A DNA stretch of 64,000 nucleotides from Hexactinellida sp. DTS-2022 (taxonomy: Eukaryota; Porifera; Hexactinellida). The translations under genes were made by a program, and so were the position numbers. The first letter of the stretch is position 1. Each line of letters opens with the position of its first letter. The notes under the pieces are model-generated. The model worked only from the letters and a program-made list of their open reading frames with translations, did not search any database and was not told where the DNA came from. The stretch is from positions 248,001 to 312,000 of the forward strand of contig JAPNXP010000006.1 in NCBI GenBank assembly GCA_028753945.1. Reading direction: 5' to 3'. Positions 9,422-20,741 of the stretch are shown here, in pieces.

Positions 9422-11440
9422 TTACAAAATAACCAAACAATTACTTAACGCATCACAAACAACCAAACTACCTTTAAAATCAATACAAATTCCAGCTGGA
9501 CTTCTAAACCTAATTCCTTCTTTATTTCCACCAATTATATCCAACAAATTCCCATCTTCCCTGATTAATACAATAGAATGTGTTCCTGTGTCACTCCAAC
9601 ACAAATGTCCATCATTATTCACCAAAATACTCTGTGGAATTTCAATAGCAATATCTTCAAAAGGTGGGTAAATATGCTTAACGAAATTCTGTGTCGAATT
9701 TAATACTACAAACTTGATCGGTTCAGAAGAATCCAAAACTACATAATTACCTTTTTTGTCGCAACAAATCGCAGTTGGGTTTTCTAACCAATCAACACCT
9801 AGGCTTTTAACGAAATGTGCTGTTAAAGTGAATATATGTACTTTCTTTAACAAAGTGTCAACAATTGCAATACATTTTTCAATATTGTTAACTGCAATCC
9901 CAGTTGGATGTCCGAACGTTTGTGTATCTGTTTTGTGTATAATTGTCAAGACTTGTCCACTTAAATTAGCAACTATAACATGTTTATAGTGTATATCTGT
10001 TACCATTATCCGATCTTGTTTGTCAAAATGTGCTAAAGCAATTGCCCAAGTACTTTTTGCGTGAAGATGATGGAATACAATTGTATTTTGAATTTGTCCA
10101 TTTAAGTTAGACACATGAATTGTATTTGTATTTCTATCAAGGATTATATAATTATTCTTTGTACACACGATTTCCCAAGGTTGTATGGGTTGTCCAGTTA
10201 TATCGGTTAGTTTTATAATGTTTGTTGTTTTTATTTTCGGGATTTGTTGTTTTTTAGGTGGTGGCAATGGTGGTTTCGGTTTAATACTAGGTTTTGGTGA
10301 AATTTCAGGAATCGATTCAACTTTTGAGGTTAGTTTTGGTGGTCTTTTAGTTGCAATATTTTGTTCATTTCCCCCTTCAACTGTCCCTGCTTTCAAAAGT
10401 GTCCGTTCTAAATTCCTGTCCGGTATAAACTGTGGGATATCCAGTGAATGTAGCTCTCTTAGTGTTGCGGTTTTAACACCAATTTTCTCGTTAAAATGTC
10501 CTAAATACCAATCTATAGCACTGAAATCTTGCACTAAGAAAGTATTTGGAAATGAATCCAAACACGATTTAATTAACTGTTGTGCGTCGAAGTACTTTTC
10601 AATCGTTTTTTCTTGTTTTTCAATTTCGAACGACAAATTCTGTTGAGACGGAAGAGATTTTCGTTTTATTTCTTCAACAACACACGAACGCCTTTTTTCA
10701 ACATTTTTTAACAAACGGTCAAAATATTCGTTTGCATTCGTAATAGCTTCATTTTCATCTTTCGAAATTGTTAATTTAAGATCACTCAAATCATTTAAAC
10801 GCGCTTTCATCACTTCGGCTACTTTCAAACTTGTCTGCATTTTATCACGAATAGTTTTCTCTCGCTCTCTAACAACAGAATTAATCGATTGCAATGTCCC
10901 ATAATCAGCCTTATGTAAACCGCAAATTGGTGCGTTATACACTGAACTGAAATTAATCGCATTTTGATCAGGGTGCTCAATACAAACAGGTGCACCAACC
11001 AATTCTAAAATTTCATCCAAATTCCTTCCTTTCATATCACGAGTACTTAATACACGCTTATGGCCAGCTTGAAATACCATATGACTTTTCAAGTGGCAAT
11101 TATCACACAGGAAAAACTGACAATCAAAACAATAAAAAGTGGCATGTTTAACATTCGATTTACAATTATGACAGAAATTATTGCAAGAAGTTTGTTCATT
11201 TAGTATTTTTATCAACTCACTATATTTACCCATGCAAGATGAGGGTAAACCTTCAATGCCGAATTTATCTAATTGCGTTCTCGCTTTACAGGTTTCACAA
11301 CGAATACATTTATCGGGTGTTACCATGGTTACTATGCATGGACTGCAAAATATGTGGAGACATCCGAGATATTTGGAATCTGTGGATAAAGTTTTGTTGC
11401 ATTTCCGACAAACGAGAATATCCGAACTGTTAGTTGCCAT
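9422..11440 (-). CDS. TRIM-NHL protein (RING, B-box, coiled coil, NHL repeats)
   Basis: 672 residues, intronless. The N-terminal RING finger (residues ~11-55) shows C-x2-C, then CLHIFCSPC, then C-x2-C. A B-box-type zinc finger (~95-135, CHNC, CFDC, CDNC and a distal GH) follows, then a second cysteine/histidine cluster (CIEH, CGLH) and a coiled coil at ~180-290. A proline- and lysine-rich linker (~365-400) precedes about five NHL repeats (~410-672). This is the TRIM2/3/32/71 architecture, expected to act as a cytoplasmic RING E3 ligase with the propeller binding RNA or protein. There is no recognisable filamin domain. Start: the first ATG, immediately before the RING. The gene converges with NHL gene 1, with only 183 bp between the stop codons. 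Orthology to a particular TRIM is not claimed. Confidence 0.9.
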   Translation of the reverse strand: MATNSSDILVCRKCNKTLSTDSKYLGCLHIFCSPCIVTMVTPDKCIRCETCKARTQLDKFGIEGLPSSCMGKYSELIKILNEQTSCNNFCHNCKSNVKHATFYCFDCQFFLCDNCHLKSHMVFQAGHKRVLSTRDMKGRNLDEILELVGAPVCIEHPDQNAINFSSVYNAPICGLHKADYGTLQSINSVVREREKTIRDKMQTSLKVAEVMKARLNDLSDLKLTISKDENEAITNANEYFDRLLKNVEKRRSCVVEEIKRKSLPSQQNLSFEIEKQEKTIEKYFDAQQLIKSCLDSFPNTFLVQDFSAIDWYLGHFNEKIGVKTATLRELHSLDIPQFIPDRNLERTLLKAGTVEGGNEQNIATKRPPKLTSKVESIPEISPKPSIKPKPPLPPPKKQQIPKIKTTNIIKLTDITGQPIQPWEIVCTKNNYIILDRNTNTIHVSNLNGQIQNTIVFHHLHAKSTWAIALAHFDKQDRIMVTDIHYKHVIVANLSGQVLTIIHKTDTQTFGHPTGIAVNNIEKCIAIVDTLLKKVHIFTLTAHFVKSLGVDWLENPTAICCDKKGNYVVLDSSEPIKFVVLNSTQNFVKHIYPPFEDIAIEIPQSILVNNDGHLCWSDTGTHSIVLIREDGNLLDIIGGNKEGIRFRSPAGICIDFKGSLVVCDALSNCLVIL

Positions 11441-11488
11441 TCTAAAAATAGAATTGTTGTTAATTCTACTAAATTAAGGAACAAAATA

Positions 11489-11661
11489 CAGTAAACTCCC
11501 GTTATAACCAAGTCGGATATAACTAAATAACCGATTATAACAAATGGATATTTCCCCCAGAGCACTAAATGCATTAATTATTATCCGCTTATAACGAATA
11601 CCCGGATATAACGAAGGGATTTACAGGTCCCAAGCACTTCGTTATAACGGGAGTTCACTTG
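11489..11661. repeat. TA-MITE family A near the TRIM-NHL start
   Basis: Near-complete copy, CAGTAAACTCCCGTTATAAC...GGGAGTTCACTTG. It lies within the likely TRIM-NHL promoter. Confidence 0.85.
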
Positions 11662-11822
11662 TAATTATAGAGAAGGATTTGTATACAATATATTGAGAAT
11701 CCCTTATTATATATTCCCCAGGGGTCTAAATTGTACCCATTTGGGGGTTTGGAAACCACAAATGGCATAGAAAATGCTCTCAATTGTATATGTTAATATT
11801 AGGGACTCAAATTATGCAACTA

Positions 11823-11951
11823 CAGTATAAGTCGGTTATAATAAGTACGTACTAACTGAGTTTACCCTACATAGAAATACATACTGATTTATAAAATTGG
11901 TTAATAAAATTAGTAAGTACTAACCCAGGTACTTATGACCGAGTTCTACTG
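11823..11951. repeat. TA-MITE family P
   Basis: CAGTATAAGTCGGTTATAAT...GACCGAGTTCTACTG with internal GTACGTACTAAC and GTACTAACC motifs. Confidence 0.7.
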
Positions 11952-12252
11952 TACACGAAAATAGTTTATGATAGCAAATAACTTAGTTCTTATTGGAACT
12001 GTTTAATAAGAACTTACTTTAGTAATTTTGAATACTAACAGATGATATTAACGTCATAAAATTAATTAATTTTATTAAAACTTATCTTTATAAGTATAAA
12101 CAGGTATCATATTTATGTTAGATATTACCTCAATTGTTAAGCCTATTTGGAATTTGATCCTTATTATACTGACTAATATATTTTATAATTTCTCCTATTT
12201 ATATTTAGCATAGTCAAATGAACTTTTTATTATAAAAGTTCACTTACAAGTA

Positions 12253-12447
12253 ATCAAATATGTATGCTAGTAAACAGAAATTTACCAAAAGATTTTATAT
12301 TGCAATATATTGCAAATCATTACAAATAATATTTATAACATAAACAATATTATTTTCTATTAGAAATCTTATTCGTAATGCTTTGCAATATATGTTGCAA
12401 TTTAAATCTCTTTTTGGTAATTTTTGTTTACTAGCATACATATTTGA
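12253..12447. repeat. Foldback element with ~35-bp arms
   Basis: The arms ATCAAATATGTATGCTAG and CTAGCATACATATTTGAT continue inward as TTTACCAAAAGA / TCTTTTTGGTAA. The inner part also pairs (TTGCAATATATTGCAA). Confidence 0.8.
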
Positions 12448-12755
12448 TGATTTGTAAACTTTAATATTATAAACAAAAAATTCCTTTCAATATATTGCAT
12501 TTAGACGGTGGAATGGAAAAGTACCATAAATGTTATAATTTAAAAACTTTTTGGCCCTAATAGTTAAGCCGTTAATTATTAAACCTTGTTTGTATTTATA
12601 AATGAAAACACTTTTAATAAAAAAACAAGCAAACTATTATTACACCAAACCTAAAAACTTCACCAAAATAATTATAACAACCTAAGATATACAAAGTAAA
12701 TACAAACACCAACAACAACAACAACAACAAGTCCTTATAAACACTCCATTGTAAG

Positions 12756-15700
12756 TTACAACAGACTTTCTCTCTTCCAATTTCCAGGATTTTCAATTAA
12801 ATATTCATTTCCATCCCCAGGTAATAGGTCACTAGCAATTAATCCTGTCATTGACGTTTGTCTAGTTACTAATCTTAGTCTATCAGTTAGTAGTATATTC
12901 TCTTGTTGTAAATTCTTAACTCTCTGCTCATACCTATCTGCCAAATCGGTATCTAGGGAGAGACCACTGTCCCCTAATTCTACCCCATAATCACATCTTG
13001 AATTTGGGTCTTTAATAATTAGAAAAATCACAGGAATGAGAAGTAGATTTGTTGTAGCGGTTACTGCAACCAAAATGCAGATTATCACTAAACTGAACCT
13101 CAAATCAGCCTACAATAATACAGATAATAAATCTTATAAATAGGATGCTTATATATCGGCTAACACCTTTGCAATATATAAACCGACTCAAAATTTTTGG
13201 CGTCAAAAAATATCTTTTTTTTTCTATAAAAATAATCACAATAATATTATAAAGGTTTATATAAGTAGAAACCGTCTATAGCTATATTTCTTCTGCTTAA
13301 CATTCAACTTTATATTATGAACAAGCCCTATGGTCCCAATTTAACAACTTACATAGGGTTTGTATTAAGTTGAGTTCGCTTATTATAAAGTCTCTCTATT
13401 ATGAACACAATTATGGTCCCTTGAATGTTCTTATTAAAATAACCTGACTGTATCAAAATAATTGATATTAGGCGAACACTACTATCCTGAATTTGTTATT
13501 AGAAGAAACTGAGTTTTATATAAGTCATTTAATTTTCGACTAACACCTTACTATTATAGGAGAGAACAAACAACAACAATAACAACAACAACAAACAAAC
13601 AACAAACACTAAATACTTACCTGTTGTATTATGAACTGGTGACATATAATCCCAATAACTCCTAACACACCAACTGTATACAGACTAATTCCAACCCAAA
13701 TATTCTCCCTATGTCTCTTGTACTTCAGTGACCTTGTATCAAATGCTATAACCATAGCAATCACCATTATAACAACTTTTGAAATAATCACAATACCAAT
13801 TACGATACGTTGATCAACAGTATTAGGAGCTCTACAGTTGTATTCGATAGAACTGACTTTAAGTCCGTCTATTACTTTATCAATCTCATCAATATGTTGT
13901 CTATAAATAGAATATAATTAAAACCCTTCGTTTGTACGAACACGGTTAATACGAATTGCTGTCTAGAAGATAAATAAATAGAATAAATAGAAAATCTATA
14001 AATAGAAATATAGTTAACCAAGGAATTATTCAGGAGTACTTGTTAGTTAGTTAGTTAGTTAGTTAGTTAAGTTACAGTATAACCTCGTTAGTACGAACAC
14101 GGTTAATACGAATTTCCGGATAAGACGAACAAACAGTACTACAAAATCAAGTCCCTACAATGGCTATTCAATGGGTATTACTCCGGTTAATCAAACTCCG
14201 GGTAAAGCGAACACATTTTTACCGTCCGTTGGTGTTCGTATTAACGAGTTTCTACTGTAGTTGACTAACTAACTAACAAGTTTTCTTCTTTCTTACTTTA
14301 TTTCCATGCAGAGAATTGACTAAAAAACCCGGTTTCAACTGTACCTGAAAATACTATTTTCTAATACACTTTTCAAGTTACCTTCTTGAGTTTGACATTA
14401 TTTATTGATCCTAATTTATCCGATTATTGTTGTTAGATTTAAAACTTACATGGATCTTGACTGTGGAATAGCTGTCCATAAAATTAAGAATAAAACATCT
14501 ATTAATAGGAATCCAGCCAGTATTAGTAACAAGTGTATTTGTTCAAGTTTAAACTTGTATTTTCTTTTGGCCACATTCTTAAGTTTGTACTCTTTAATAT
14601 AAAAAGCGTATATCATTTTAAGGAAAAGAGGATAAAATGTTATAGTAAACCCAATAGTTAGAATCCAGTTTATAAGACTGCAAGTTATATCAAAAGCTAT
14701 CAAACTGTCTGTTAGGTATTCTAAGTTTGGAATCTGAAGGAGTATTGTACCAAAGTACAGGATAATGGAACCTAGAAATTAGAGTCAATTATACGTGTAT
14801 TCTAATGAATAAAATATATACAGTCGACTCCGCTTATTAGAGCCACCGGTTAATAGTTTTCTCCGCTTAATGGGGTCAAATTTTCACAGGATTTATAGGA
14901 CGGAATGACAGTTTGGCTTAAAATATTTTCGGTTAATATATTTCTCCGCTTAATCGAGTCAAAGTAACCTGGTCCCGAGGTGACTCTATTAAGTGGAGTC
15001 GACTGAATTTCTGAATATTTAGCGCTTAAAATGCAAATAATTTCCATTCGACTGAAAATAAAGGAAATGTTTGACCTGGCACTTAATTAAATGAGAAATT
15101 CTATTTTCTAAATTTATATTTTTTGTTTTTTCTTGAATAATGAAATTACGGTGGATACCGGTTATAAGAACATCGTCATGAACTGCATATAATGTCTTAT
15201 ATCCGACATAAATTATACAGGGTATATGGCAACCGTTTTCCAATATAATGTTCTTATAACCGGTATCTACTGATTGTTGACTATGAAAGAGCAAATACTA
15301 CATACAGTCGACTCCGCTTAATTGGGTCACATCGGGACCAGGTCATTTTAACCCGATTTAGCGGAGAAACCGATTAACCGAAAATATTTTAAGCTAAACT
15401 GTAATTCCGTCCCATAAATCCGGTGAAATTTTGACCCGATTAAGCGGAGAAACCGATTAACCGGTATCCCGATTAAGCGGAGTCTACTGTACAAACATAA
15501 ACAACAACAAACCTATTAAACTAGTTAATGTTAGCAAGGGAGTATTTGAGCTGATTGCACCATGTTTCCAACGTATAAGTACTATAACAATATACACAAT
15601 AGAAACACCTATACCAATAACTGATAAACAAACAAACACAACAAACTGTGCTAGCGATATAAAACTTCTTTGTTCTTGAGAACCATCATTAGGAACCATG

Positions 15701-18700
15701 TCTCCTGGCCAATTTATTCCACTTATAGTTATACCACTGTCGTTACCAGAACTATTTCCAATGGGTATTCTTATGCCATTCAAGAACTGGGATATGGTAA
15801 CGTTAGTATATCTATCCCCTGATGAAGTGAAATTAATGATACCAGTTGTACCTATAAATAGAATCAAATTAATATATGAAAATGAAATTATTTTTGTACG
15901 ATTTACAGTAGAATCTCGTTAGTACGAACACGGTTAATACGAATTCTGGATACGACAAACAAACAGTTCCACCAAATCAGGTCCCTACAATGGTTATTCA
16001 ATGGGTATTACTCCGGTTAATATGAATTCCGGATAAAGCGAACACATTTTTACCGTCCGTTTGTGATCGTATTAACGAGGTTCTACTGTATATATTATAT
16101 TGTAATGAAATTATTTTGTACGATTTATAGTAGAACCTCGTTAGTAAGAACACCAGGGGACCGTCAAAATTATTTCGCCTTATCCGGAATTCATATTAAC
16201 CAACATCATTTGTATTGAAAAGGCTTTGAAGTGGACTGAAATTATATTCGTATTAACCGTCTTCCTACTAACGAGGTTATACTGTACAGTAATTATTTAC
16301 AAGAATCTGCCAACTAATATAAAACAATGGCACAGTCATTTTTTAACAATTTTGTGTGTTCATATTGAGGCGTATATATATAATTATGCCTTGTATATAG
16401 GGGTCTCAATCCCGGGATCCCGAATCCCGGGATCCCGGGATTCCGGTCCATTTTAGCCCGGGATTAGACTTTCCAATCCCTGGATCCAGATATATTATGA
16501 GTATAGCAATGATTGTGAAGCTTGATGTGAATATTATCTTCTCGCATGACATATACTGTCAGGTCTGCTTATTATGAACAAGATTTCGTCTGATAATATG
16601 GAGATTTCTTATTATGAACAAACCCTACAGTCCCAATTTAACAACTTACATAGGGGTTGTATTAAGTTGAGTTCGCTTATTATAAAGTCTCTCTATTATG
16701 AACTCAATTTATGGCCCCTTGAATGTTCATAATAAAAGAACCTGACTGTAATTATATTCTTTAATTCATTTTTATTGCTTACATTTCTCGGTAATCAATT
16801 ATTCGTTACTTGTTCAATTACGTGTGGCTTTGTCATTAGGTGAATTTTTGATAACATGATGCTTTGTTTATTAACAACAATCTTGAACCATTTCATATTA
16901 ATATAAATTTAAATTCCTATCAGGAATAATCAGAAAAATCTTAATTAAAATATTATTATTACTATACTACGATCTTATGCTCTATTTATTATGTAATGGA
17001 GTCATCAATCAATCAATACACTATTACATTAATTCAACATATTCGCATGATTGGTCAAGTGTCAATAAATTATTTGATCAATCCCGGGATCCCGGGATCC
17101 CGGGATTGAACATGATTCCAATCCCGGAATCCCGGGATTGGAAAAAGGCTCCGGGATTGAGACCCCTACTTGTATAACTATTGTATTTACCTTGAAAACT
17201 TATATTTGCCATTATATCTCTCAATCTGTTAGCTATTTCGGTTTGTTGATAATTAAAGTCATCCAAACATAGATTATTTGTATCACACGTGCTACCATAA
17301 ATTGTATCATATTTCTGAATAGCAGATACCATTGCACTAAATGTATCAAAAATAAGATCATTATCCCCAATTTCTGTGGGAAATAAAGTGTGAAATTCCG
17401 TGTAATTAGGCCCAAGGAGAGTAGGAATTGTTTGGTTATTTGTTACCAAATTTTGATTGAAGAATATTGAGTATTCCAATTGGTCACTAATGTCACTCGG
17501 CACACAGTCAATGTCAGCTGTTTCGTTCCAGAAGTTAACAGGCAACCTATAAATAGCTCGCTTTAATACATAGAATTGTTAATACAGTCAGGTCTGCTTA
17601 TTGTGGACAATTTTTTGTCTGCTTAATATGAAGGTTTTTATTATGAACAAGCCCTATGGTCCCAATTTAACAACTTACATAGGGTTTGTATTATGTTGAG
17701 TTCGCTTATTATAAAGTCTCTATTATGAAAACAATTTTGGTCCCTTGAATCTTCAAATAGAATAACCTGACTGTAGTTTATTGGTAAATTTTATTTCCAC
17801 ATTTAGATTATAATTTAGTATACAAATTTGTGCATAAATTTAAGAAAAATATTTGTCTACAAATTTTCTTTTCAGATTTGAGCAAAATGTTTCTGCTAGC
17901 GTCTTGATATAATTTACTAAATTTGTTTACGAGCTTGTTTACCAACTCACCATCCATCTAATAGCCATACAATCTGTACATTACTCTGTTGTTTATATAC
18001 TTCACACAAAATAGGTACAGCGAAGTTTGGATAAAATAAACCAATTAAAATACTGTATTTTTGTTCCAAAATATCTTCTATAATCGGTCCAATATTACTC
18101 AATCCGAATATTAGAAATAGAGACGAATCAATATTTTCTCTATCCAACAAAGTCCGTAATTCATGAATGCTAGAAGTAAATAGGGACACGCTTTCTACAA
18201 TAATTGCTACCCGAGTCCATCCTTGTGATTTTATGAAATTAACTCTTGCATTAATTAATGTTAATTCAGTTGGGTAAAGTCGAAAAAAATTCGGATAAAT
18301 ATATTTATTTGAAAACTGTGGAGAAGTGACGAAATATGAAATTGCGATTATATTTGTTATTGTTAGGTCCAATGCTATTGGGTCTGCTGCTAGAGAACAA
18401 GCCGGTCCTATTTGAGATATATATAAGTAAACAACAACAACAACAATATAGCTCATATACAATAAGTATTATAATACAATAGACTCCGCTTAATTTGGTC
18501 CGCTTAATTGGGTCACCCAAATATTGCAAACAAATTGTAATTACATCTGTAAATCCTGTGAAATGTGGCCTAATTAACCGGTGGCTCTATTAAGCGGAGT
18601 CTACTGTAATAACAAAAATGCCAAAAGTCCAAAGATTTGAACAAATAATTCCTAGTGCCATAATTTTACGTTAAAATGAATATTTTGTACAGTAAAACTC

Positions 18701-19715
18701 GGTTATAACATACTTTTATTAACCAAGTTTAGAAATCAGTATGTATATCTATGTAGCTTAAACTCGGTTAGTACGTACACTCGGATAATACGTACTTATT
18801 CCATTCCCGAGGGGGTACGTTATAACCGAGTTCTACTGTATACAATAATTATATCTATGATGATATATAATTTTTGGCGCCTAGAACAATTTTGGCGTCT
18901 TATTGGAACCATGGGTGTCAGATATAATCATAGTTCCATATTACTCTATAAACTTACCGATAATGAATGGAAATGCGTTTGGTTGCTGTAGCATTTCAAT
19001 ATAAGCTCGGTTGCCTTCCCTTGCAGTGCAATTTGTATCGAATGACGTATACCTCAATTCGTACCTAGTAATTAGCGTTATATGTATATTGCATAGTGTA
19101 TAAGGTATAGTGAATCCCCGTTATAAGCAAGTGACCTTATACAATGATCTTATATCAAGGAATTATCTAGGAGCGCGAGACGCTCCTTTTGGAGTATGAT
19201 TTTTGGAAAATTTGAATTTAGGAGCGTGAAAATTTGGAATCCTCTCCTATACAGTAACATAAATTTATGATTTAGGCGTATGAAAATTGGATTAGACCAG
19301 GATTAGGAGCGTATTTATAAATAGTTGTATATATTATAATACACTAGAACTTCGTATTATCCGGAATTCGTATTAACCGGAGTCACTTACATGCATTTGT
19401 ATAGGCTAGGGGAATTAAACTTTGTATTCCTTAACCGATATTTCGCCTTATCCGTGTAAGTATTATAACGAGAGTCTACTGTACATATTAACTCGTATTA
19501 TATAACTTATACTCCTACCTTTGTCCAAAATCTGAGGAATCGAACAGTTGTATCCCATAATCCAACAAATCAGTTATATTGTATAACCCATTGGGATGTG
19601 ATATCTGTGTGGAATTGAAAGGGTAGAAAAAAGCAAAGCGAATTATTTTTTTCTGAGCAAATGTAGTTGTTATAAGCAAGCTGCTTATTAACAGGGTAAT
19701 AACTGAAATATGCAT
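12756..19715 (-). CDS. GABA-B-type class C G-protein-coupled receptor
   Basis: Eight exons join in consistent phase: 19519-19715, 18958-19064, 17951-18407, 17191-17546, 15513-15851, 14450-14771, 13621-13900, 12756-13109. They give 803 residues. Residues 1-20 are a signal peptide. A Venus-flytrap ligand domain follows (GPACSLAADP, SPQFSNK, YPNFFRLYP, QGWTRVAII, GLFYPNFA, CEVYK), close to GABA-B receptors and keeping the GLFY tyrosine. Seven helices start near residues 440, 478, 508, 562, 622, 660 and 688. The tail has a coiled coil at ~739-768 (RVKNLQQENILLTDRLRL), as in dimerising GABA-B subunits. It probably signals through Gi/o at the plasma membrane; the ligand is unknown. Every intron except the last holds at least one MITE, and the last holds half of one. 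Family assignment is confident; orthology to subunit 1 or 2 is not. Confidence 0.92.
13319..13450. repeat. TA-MITE family F, partial (GABA-B intron 7)
   Basis: Starts inside the element at GAACAAGCCCTATGGTCCC and ends AACCTGACTGTA. Confidence 0.8.
14075..14257. repeat. TA-MITE family B (GABA-B intron 6)
   Basis: Complete, CAGTATAACCTCGTTAGTAC...GAGTTTCTACTG. It is preceded by (GTTA)n. A B-end fragment lies at 13922-13965. Confidence 0.88.
14821..15004. repeat. TA-MITE family G (GABA-B intron 5, copy 1)
   Basis: CAGTCGACTCCGCTTATTAG...AAGTGGAGTCGACTG with CCGCTTAAT / ATTAAGCGGAG motifs. Confidence 0.88.
15150..15272. repeat. TA-MITE family E (GABA-B intron 5)
   Basis: Short copy, GGTGGATACCGGTTATAAGA...ACCGGTATCTACTG. 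Confidence 0.8.
15305..15489. repeat. TA-MITE family G (GABA-B intron 5, copy 2)
   Basis: Opposite orientation to copy 1. The motif CCGATTAAGCGGAG recurs. It ends GAGTCTACTGTA, 24 bp from exon 5. Confidence 0.88.
15906..16088. repeat. TA-MITE family B (GABA-B intron 4)
   Basis: CAGTAGAATCTCGTTAGTAC...GAGGTTCTACTG, complete. Confidence 0.88.
16128..16284. repeat. TA-MITE family C (GABA-B intron 4)
   Basis: AGTAGAACCTCGTTAGTAAG...GAGGTTATACTG, 40 bp after the B element. Confidence 0.85.
16398..17168. mobile_element. hAT-like non-autonomous element M
   Basis: 771 bp with perfect 18-bp inverted ends TAGGGGTCTCAATCCCGG. A perfect 8-bp duplication CTTGTATA lies at 16390-16397 and 17169-17176. 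Clusters of CCCGGGATCCCGGGATT lie inside both ends. A family F MITE sits within (16556-16748). It ends 22 bp from GABA-B exon 4. No transposase frame is present. Confidence 0.93.
16556..16748. repeat. TA-MITE family F nested in element M
   Basis: Complete, starting CTGTCAGGTCTGCTTATTAT and ending GAACCTGACTG. Confidence 0.85.
17585..17773. repeat. TA-MITE family F (GABA-B intron 3)
   Basis: CAGTCAGGTCTGCTTATTGT...AACCTGACTG flanked by TA; nearly half of the 404-nt intron. Confidence 0.9.
18475..18606. repeat. TA-MITE family G, short (GABA-B intron 2)
   Basis: Begins CAATAGACTCCGCTTAAT and ends AAGCGGAGTCTACTG. Confidence 0.8.
18690..18838. repeat. TA-MITE family P (GABA-B intron 2)
   Basis: CAGTAAAACTCGGTTATAAC...ACCGAGTTCTACTG with internal GTTAGTACGTACAC. 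Confidence 0.82.
19157..19330. repeat. Family K repeat (GABA-B intron 1)
   Basis: Begins CAAGGAATTATCTAGGAGCG, carries the palindrome GAGCGCGAGACGCTCC and ends AGGAGCGTATTTATAAATAG. Confidence 0.75.
19340..19481. repeat. TA-MITE family D, 5' eroded (GABA-B intron 1)
   Basis: TCCGGAATTCGTATTAACCG core, GGCTAGGGGAATTAAAC and end GAGAGTCTACTG. Confidence 0.8.
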
Positions 19716-20741
19716 ATTAACCTAAATATAGAACAATGGTATAATGTTAATGTAGTTTTTGTTTGTTGTTTGTTTGTTTGTTTGTTTTCTGTTCATTTGT
19801 TTGTGAATTTTTAGAATAACCTCATATCTAAATGGCTTAAAAATATTCAAAATTATATTTATATGACTATTCACTATTCATAAATGAAACTAAATACCTT
19901 GTATTGCCCTATTAAGAATACTAATATATAAAATTACAAGACTATAATATTCGATATTTTTCCAATCTTTTTTAAATACAGTCAGTTATAATTTTGTTTC
20001 CAAATTAGCGATTGTTCTAACCAGGGTTTTATCCAGGATTTATACGCCTAGAGGCGTATAAATTGGAATATTTGCGTTTAGGAGCGCGAAAACTGCAGAA
20101 AGTCCCCATAGAGTAATACAAAACTAACCTTTTAAGCGTACAAAATTCATATTCTAGTGACCTTAGGTGTGTTCAATTATTGTCCTGTATAATACCCTGG
20201 TTCTAACTAAGCGACTTGAATGTGTTGTTGTTGTTTACTGTGTGAATAAATCGAAATTATAAATTTTCATAAATTGAAAGCTTTTTATAGCTAATCCATT
20301 TACCATTATTTGTTATTACGTAATACCATTATATGTAATCTCAATTTAATTGATAACAATGAGCTTGTTTGCTAACAAAATAACATTGAAAGCTTGCGTA
20401 TGATGTATACAGTGTTTTCTGTGTAATTTACACGCTTTAATATCTGGAAATTACACTGTTATATATTGCCCAATATCTATTTAGATATTTACACTCATTT
20501 GCATGCATTTGTATAGGCTAAGGGAATTAAACCTTGTACTCCTTAACCGATATTTCCCTTATCCATGTTCCTATTAACAGAGTCTACTATATTTTGAATA
20601 TCTAGAGTTGTTAAAATCATATAATAATCTCATTTTAATAATAAACAAGTTCAATCACAGAATTTGTAATTACCAAACATAAAACAACAAGTTGACAACT
20701 CTAGCAGTATTTATACTAAACGAGTGCTAGCTACTGTCTAG
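19716..20741. other. Intergenic region between the GABA-B-like and CALM/AP180 genes
   Basis: Contains a short TTTG run (19755-19795), an eroded K-like repeat (about 20035-20165) and a partial D element (20497-20592). No coding signal was recognised. It should contain the GABA-B promoter and the CALM/AP180 3' UTR. Confidence 0.55.

Larger units (their letters stand above)
11441..12755. other. Intergenic region between the TRIM-NHL and GABA-B-like genes
   Basis: Contains a family A element (11489-11661) 48 bp upstream of the TRIM-NHL start codon, a P element (11823-11951) and a foldback (12253-12447). The rest is AT-rich sequence with no gene signal. Confidence 0.6.

Noticed and set aside
10185-10646. 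153-codon frame on the plus strand
   Set aside because: It is antisense to the TRIM-NHL gene, which has clear domains; this is a shadow.
17078-17190. Continuation of the GABA-B exon 4 frame into element M
   Set aside because: It reads past a good donor (GTAAATAC) into the hAT end; exon 5 continues in the correct phase.
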